Assembly: GCA_963693315.1 (NCBI GenBank) | Contig: OY856187.1 | Span: 41,777,242 to 41,841,241 of the forward strand | Length of the DNA: 64,000 nucleotides | Direction: 5' to 3' | DNA from: Diogma glabrata | Taxonomy: Eukaryota > Arthropoda > Insecta > Diptera > Cylindrotomidae | Shown here: positions 59,411 through 64,000 of the stretch, piece by piece | Position numbering within the stretch: the stretch's first letter is position 1 | Layout: each line of letters starts with the position of its first letter | Notes under the pieces: generated by a model | What the model was told of the DNA's origin: nothing | The model's database searches: none | Seen by the model: only the letters and a program-made list of their open reading frames with translations | Made by a program: the position numbers and the translations under genes

Positions 59411-59445
<35 letters not shown>

Positions 59446-59667
59446 TTTGTTTTTTTATTTTTATTTATTTATTTATTTATTTACATTTTTTATTTTTATT
59501 TATTTATTTATTTATTTTGATTTATTTTTATTTATTTATTTGTTTTTATTTATTTTTATTTATTTATATTCATTTATTTATTTTTATTTGTTTTTAATTA
59601 TTTATTTATATATTTTTATTTATTTTGATTTATTTTCATTTATTTATTTATTTATTTTTTTATGTAT

Positions 59668-59702
<35 letters not shown>

Positions 59703-59707
59703 TCTAT

Positions 59708-59738
<31 letters not shown>

Positions 59739-59865
59739 TTAATTTATTTATTTATATTTATTTTTATTTATTTATTTTTCTATCATTTATTTTTATTTGT
59801 TTTTATTTATTTTTATTTATTTATTTATTTATTTGTCAATTTATTTATTTATTTATTTATTTATT
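59195..59865. repeat. (TTTA)n microsatellite, about 670 bp
   Basis: TTTA units with occasional interruptions (GATTTA, TTTTTA, TTTGTTTTTA). The apparent Tyr/Leu/Phe/Ile proteins in its frames are artefacts of the repeat. Confidence 0.95.
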
Positions 59866-60438
59866 TTGAAGTTTTTGTTGAAAATTATAGAAATTATAAA
59901 AAATCGGCTAATATATACCGAATGATTATTATGGAAATTATAGACAAAACTTCTTTAATTTCCAAAAACATCTCCAAAGTGCAATTTTCCAGGCTTTTTG
60001 TAAAAAGTTAATGAGAACGAAAGTTAATGAGGAAAATATAAAAACAGGGGAGATTTGTTATTTGTTTATTTTTTAATTTTATATTTTTATATTTACGAGC
60101 CGCCATTTTGAATAAAAAATTTAACACCACTCGGAAGTTGAAACTACTTATTATTATTATCAACATTCTAACTAAAACAACACAATGGCGATTCCGCCAT
60201 TTTATATATATGTTTATGAAAGATAAGAAAACGGTACTTCTTGAAATCACCATGTTTGAACAATTACAATTTAAAGAAATCATCTAAAAATATGAATATT
60301 TTTTGTTAAAGTAATATTTTTATAAGGCGTCACTATGTACCTTATAAACAAAAAAAATTCATTAAAATCGGTTCACCCGTTCGATCACAATTTTGAAATG
60401 AAGTCAAGTGATTCCATGAATTTAATTTATATTGTTAT

Positions 60439-60544
60439 CACGAGTCTAACTCGCGATTGTCTCAAAAAGTAAAATAACTCTCTACGAGTCAGACTCGTGA
60501 TTGTTTCACAAAGCAAAAATAAATGTCCACGAGTCAGACTCGTG
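60439..60544. repeat. Three palindromes, 44-45 bp apart, at the right end of element K
   Basis: CACGAGTCTAACTCGCG (60439), ACGAGTCAGACTCGTG (60484) and CACGAGTCAGACTCGTG (60528), each followed by ATTG. The second and third are perfect palindromes around the central base. The regular spacing and end position suggest protein-binding sites, possibly for a transposase. Confidence 0.65.
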
Positions 60545-60872
60545 ATTGATGCACAAGGGGTTAATTTATGATCTGTTATAATTTTCCGGCATCGTATTGA
60601 TGTTTTGAGTTAGTTTTGTAAGAAATTTCTAAACAGAGATAAAAAGATACTTGTTCTTTAACAAAGAGTTATGTTTGATATACATCGCTGCCCAAAACCA
60701 AAAACCATGTCCTCATAAAAGTTTTTTGCCGAAAACTATATTAAAATCCTTAACCCAGACCAAAGTCTTGATATTTTTCTTCTTACAATTTCAAAGAAAA
60801 TATGATTATAATAAAGGACGTTCGTTTCCAAAAAAGTGTGTATTTTAAAAATTAATTCTTTAAATCTTTAGG

Positions 60873-61265
60873 GTCAATGCTGAACTCCAACAACAGCGTT
60901 CAAATAAAAATAAGAGCTAGAATCGCCGCATGTACTCCATTTTTCTGATAAATTTAACAAATTCTTAGATCACCGCAGGGCTACATGTCGGAACTTAATT
61001 CAAGTTATAAAGAAATTGATTAGACATGTGGCTTTTACAAACGTGATCCCTATCACAAACTGACGATGCACATATATTTATTTTTAAGTAGTAGAGCTAA
61101 CGTTGCACAGTTTTTGATCATTTACAACAGACGATGTCGACGAACTTTGACATCACACACCCTTTTAAAGGACCCAATATAACAGGTTGTTTCTTCTCCA
61201 AAAGGGTAGCTTGGTTTGGACTTTGGACATCCTGTGCGAACTAATTTTGAGCCTAGAATGATTCA
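60873..61265 (+). pseudogene. RTE-clade relic (C-terminal region)
   Basis: Plus-strand reading SMLNSNNSVQIKIRARIAAC parallels SMLDSNNSILTDIKARIAAG of the intact RTE at 43.8-47.2 kb. Next comes SLSQTDDAHIFIFK (for WTLTQNDESHLSVFERK), and near 61200 KRVAWFGLWTSCAN (for NRIAWFGHVLRAD). The frames are shifted and stops are present, so it is an older, 5'-truncated copy of a related RTE family. The 3' end is unresolved. Confidence 0.6.
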
Positions 61266-63144
61266 AAAATGTCAATCACTAATGTAACTCTTTCAATTAT
61301 TAGAAATATAAGATAATATAATATACTAAAGAAGTAAATATAAGAAAAAATACTAAGAAAAAATATGAAAAAAAAATACTAAAAAGTATAAAAATTAAAG
61401 TATTGCTAATTTGTTCTCCAAAGAACTGTAAATAAAACAATTACTTTGTCACAAAACTTTTTATACATATTACATTCAACCCTAACCGACACCAACACAG
61501 TTGTAACCACAAAATGAATAAACAAAAAAAAGTTCTAAATAACAAAAGAACTTAATCTCAACATCAAAATATTTAATTATGAAACATTATCATGTTTCCA
61601 TAACTTTTAAAACTAATGCCATTGGGAAAGAAACAAAGAAATATAAACTTGATAAAAATAAAACAAAAGATATGAGACATTTATTCAAATCGTTGTCAAG
61701 TTTATCACTTTCAATCCCTAACTTTATTCCTTATCATTTCTCATTTTAATCTAATATTTCCTATGTCAAACATGTTATTTTACAAACCTAAAGTATTTGA
61801 GTATATTCTTTACGATATTATTTTGTATTGATTTTATTTACTTCGAATAAGTTAGGTGTGATAATGCAGTTAGTTCTTAGTTTTAACAGTTACTAAAAAT
61901 TCTCAGTCCAAATTAAAATTGCTCTCCGCCTCTCTAAATTTTTTCTTATTATGTATATAGTTCAATATTGAACCATTTGAAATACTTGTATTTTAAAAAT
62001 TAAAAATTTTGCTGTAAAGTTTTTAATTATAATTTAGATTTACATTTTCCAAAATCATAAAGCTTTTGTCTGCATCTAATACAAAATGCTTTAAAAAATA
62101 ATCTGGATTATTGCCAAATTTTAAGATACCAAAAACATTAAGGTACATTTACAATGTGTATATATTTTCATAAAACTCCATTATTGGATTCCTAGAAAAA
62201 CCATGGAAAAACCAAATCCAAATAGAATTAAAACGAATAACATTCAACCCGCATCTTACAATATTCTTGTTATTTTCATACATTATAGTTTTATGTTACA
62301 TTAATATCTATGTATCTATGGTAAAAGTATGTACACAAGAAAAACGATAGAACATGCTTATAGTCATCTTAAGGTGACCTAATATGTAAATTTATATCTA
62401 AGTTATTTATATAAATATTAATGTTTAGAATTTATTAGAGTAAAGTTTAATTTTTATGCCATTTTGAAAGTTTTATGATTTTATGTTTTATGTGTACTAC
62501 AATGTGTTATCAAGTTTAAGTTTTTCTTTCAATTATTTATGTTAAGGTAAACAAAGTTATTTTTCGTATTTATTTATGATTGTATTATTGTGTTAGGAAA
62601 CGAAAGTTTTTAATATTCAAAAGGGTTAAAAATGGTGGTATGTTTTACTTTATGATAGACCAATGTTTTTAGCATTTCGAATCATCGTTAGACTTTTATC
62701 GATATATATGTTTCCAATTCCACTCTTCCAAAGAGAAATTAATTTATCAAAAGAAAACAAGGTACCGGTAAACCCCAAAACAAAAACAATTAAAAAAAAA
62801 AAACAATGCATTTTCTTTTAGTTGGTCCTTGTGTCTCACCCTCGATCATCAAAATAATGATTAATAAGCCATTTGTAGTTTCAGAAGATTATTTTATAAT
62901 AATTCAAACTTCACAAAACAATTACACAAAGTAAATTGTGTGAAAGGAAGTTTTAGATTTCTTAAGAAGCTAATTCTAACGAGTAACGAATTTGAAAATC
63001 TGTTAGATGAACACATTTAATTGTATTTTATGTGGTAACTATTGTTAATGCAAGTACCAGGAGAAGAAAAAAGGTGCATCGGTGAATGCATGAGTTGCTT
63101 CTACACGATGCGGTTAAAGTAGAAGAAATTAATGAGAAAATATT
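61266..63144. other. AT-rich non-coding stretch
   Basis: No supported gene, repeat or element end. Confidence 0.5.
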
Positions 63145-63387
63145 ATGGATTTACTGAATGTGGTCTTGAACATTACAGAACAGGACCAAAGGAGGATGTT
63201 CGCAAATTACGTTCGTCATAAAAAGTATAAGAATGAATGTTGGAGAGCAGGGTATAGAAACCAAACCCAGAGGAAAAATTCTCATGCTCTGCTGACTGAG
63301 CCAGCCGGGCTTAATCAGAAAACTGCTAAGAGCAAAGTGAATAAACTCACAAAAAAATTCAATGCAAACAACGAAAAAATCATTTGA
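63145..63387 (+). CDS. 80-codon hypothetical frame, unrecognised
   Basis: ATG at 63145 to TGA at 63385-63387. Composition is normal for a soluble, basic protein (contains QDQRRMFANYVRHKKYKNEC and ends in a Lys-rich stretch), unlike the AT-driven frames nearby. There is no motif I can name. It could be an exon of a host gene or an element fragment; no splice sites were convincingly placed. Low confidence that it is expressed. Confidence 0.25.
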   Translation: MDLLNVVLNITEQDQRRMFANYVRHKKYKNECWRAGYRNQTQRKNSHALLTEPAGLNQKTAKSKVNKLTKKFNANNEKII

Positions 63388-64000
63388 ATAGGTGAGTCTA
63401 GAATAATCGAGCTGATTCCTAACAAAAATAACTTTAATTAAAACACAAAAGTTGTCTGTGAGTCATGAACTTACGCATTCTGCCATCCACACACACGGAA
63501 CAACAAGTGTAAACAGAAAAAAATTGTCTCAAAGAAAACAAAAATCAGAATTTTAGGATTCAAAAGAAGAAATAGCCGGGCGCCAGGAGCAATTAACACC
63601 GTAAGTCTTTTGAATGGTAGGCGTCATGGCACCGTGTAATCAAATCCTCTCGTTCGTAAGAAGAGTTGCGAGCTTAAGAACTTTGTCTTTCACAAATTTT
63701 TTAGCTAGTTTGGCACTTAACTGCTTGTTGACGTTACTCAATATACGAAATTACAGCGATTTCGCGATAATGACGCCGGGGACAAATTCACGTTTTTGAG
63801 CACGCAAATTGTACCCAGCAGAATTTTGCATAAACGGTTTAACGGTCAGCTCTTTAATTCAGGAACAAATCCTGGATAATCAATCTGGACAATCGATGTC
63901 GCCACTCTTTTCTAGATAATTTAAGGTATCATAGGGTTGTAGCTTGTGGCACAGACTATCGAAGAGCACAAGCAATTTTGCTAAGATGCACATCCCACCG
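63388..64000. other. Unassigned, with a weak dUTPase-like block on the minus strand
   Basis: Minus-strand reading of 63840-63782 gives FMQNSAGYNLRAQKREFVPG, reminiscent of the first conserved motif of dUTPases (SAGYDLxA..xxVP). The sequence after it does not continue the family pattern and meets a stop, so this may be chance or a decayed fragment. The rest is unassigned. Confidence 0.2.

Larger units (their letters stand above)
58329..60560. mobile_element. Element K: TTAA-flanked, non-coding, with (TTTA)n array
   Basis: Ends CCCCTT at 58329 and AAGGGG at 60560; the right flank is TTAA and the left flank is TTCA, a one-base-decayed TTAA. The uninterrupted site in INE copy 4 reads TATGTTAATTTATG. 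TTAA targets with CCC-starting ends are typical of piggyBac-type elements, but Kolobok also uses TTAA. Inside are a perfect 24-bp inverted repeat (58594-58617 and 60361-60384), a 14-bp inverted ATTCAAAATGGCGG (59067, 60100), an AACT microsatellite (about 58460) and the (TTTA)n array. No coding capacity. Confidence 0.6.
56901..60770 (-). mobile_element. INE-1/HINE-like element, copy 6, split by element K
   Basis: TTACTTCGGTCTGAAAGACC at 56901 is the hairpin end. Repeated TTGTCAAGTGTGTCAAA units lie at 57360-57930 and the AT-rich tandem part follows to 58326. The rest of the family sequence (ATTTTCCGGCATCGTATTGA, then ATGTTTGATATACATCGCTG) resumes at 60561 and stops at CCAAAGTCTTGATAT (60770), lacking the last 40 bp or so. 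In copy 4 these two parts are adjacent, so 58327-60560 is an insertion. Confidence 0.75.

Noticed and set aside
59167..60011. Long frames rich in Tyr/Leu/Phe/Ile (up to 227 codons)
   Set aside because: They are read-through of the (TTTA)n microsatellite, open in all three frames because the repeat has no stop on this strand.

Overview
This is an AT-rich eukaryotic window in which nearly every interpretable stretch is a transposable element (TE) or a TE relic. I found no convincing host gene, tRNA, rRNA or CRISPR array. The non-LTR clades, 66-73-bp introns, and a short-interspersed family built like dipteran INE-1/HINE elements point to an insect, most likely a fly. That assignment is inference. 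The setting looks like intergenic, intronic or pericentromeric DNA.

Layout. 1.4-5.7 kb: two-ORF non-LTR retrotransposon A (CR1/Jockey group, + strand), nearly complete but broken. 5.7-5.85 kb: a small hairpin element. 6.2-18.3 kb: one old LOA/R1-like non-LTR relic (E), found as four separated pieces (endonuclease, RT, RNase H, C-terminus). It is split by three insertions: a 5.4-kb terminal-inverted-repeat element F carrying a broken spliced gene and a MITE (6.76-12.18 kb), an INE-1-like element (13.3-14.7 kb), and a Penelope-like element (15.2-17.85 kb) with an 11-bp target duplication. 18.3-29.9 kb: AT-rich DNA, three more INE-1-like copies and a 285-bp tandem repeat. 29.9-32.7 kb: 5'-truncated non-LTR element B. 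35.2-40.5 kb: R1/LOA-type element I on the minus strand, with an internal fold-back duplication. 40.5-43.1 kb: gypsy-like and second Penelope-like fragments. 43.8-47.2 kb: an intact-looking RTE element J with a 12-bp target duplication and a 41-nt poly(A). 49.4-56.5 kb: element C (sister of B) split by element D, which is itself split by INE copy 5. 56.9-60.8 kb: INE copy 6 split by a TTAA-type element K containing a long (TTTA)n array. 60.9-61.3 kb: another RTE relic. 61.3-64 kb: AT-rich DNA with two unrecognised coding-like stretches.

How it fits together. The window is a stratified record of insertions. Reading frames continue across several insertions (E across the INE copy and the Penelope-like element; C across D), which gives element ends and relative ages from one sequence. 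The most recent arrival appears to be the RTE element J. The INE-1-like family is the most repeated component: six copies, both orientations, variable internal tandem repeats.

Method limits. All domain calls come from reading motifs by eye; no database search was run. Boundaries without a target duplication are approximate.
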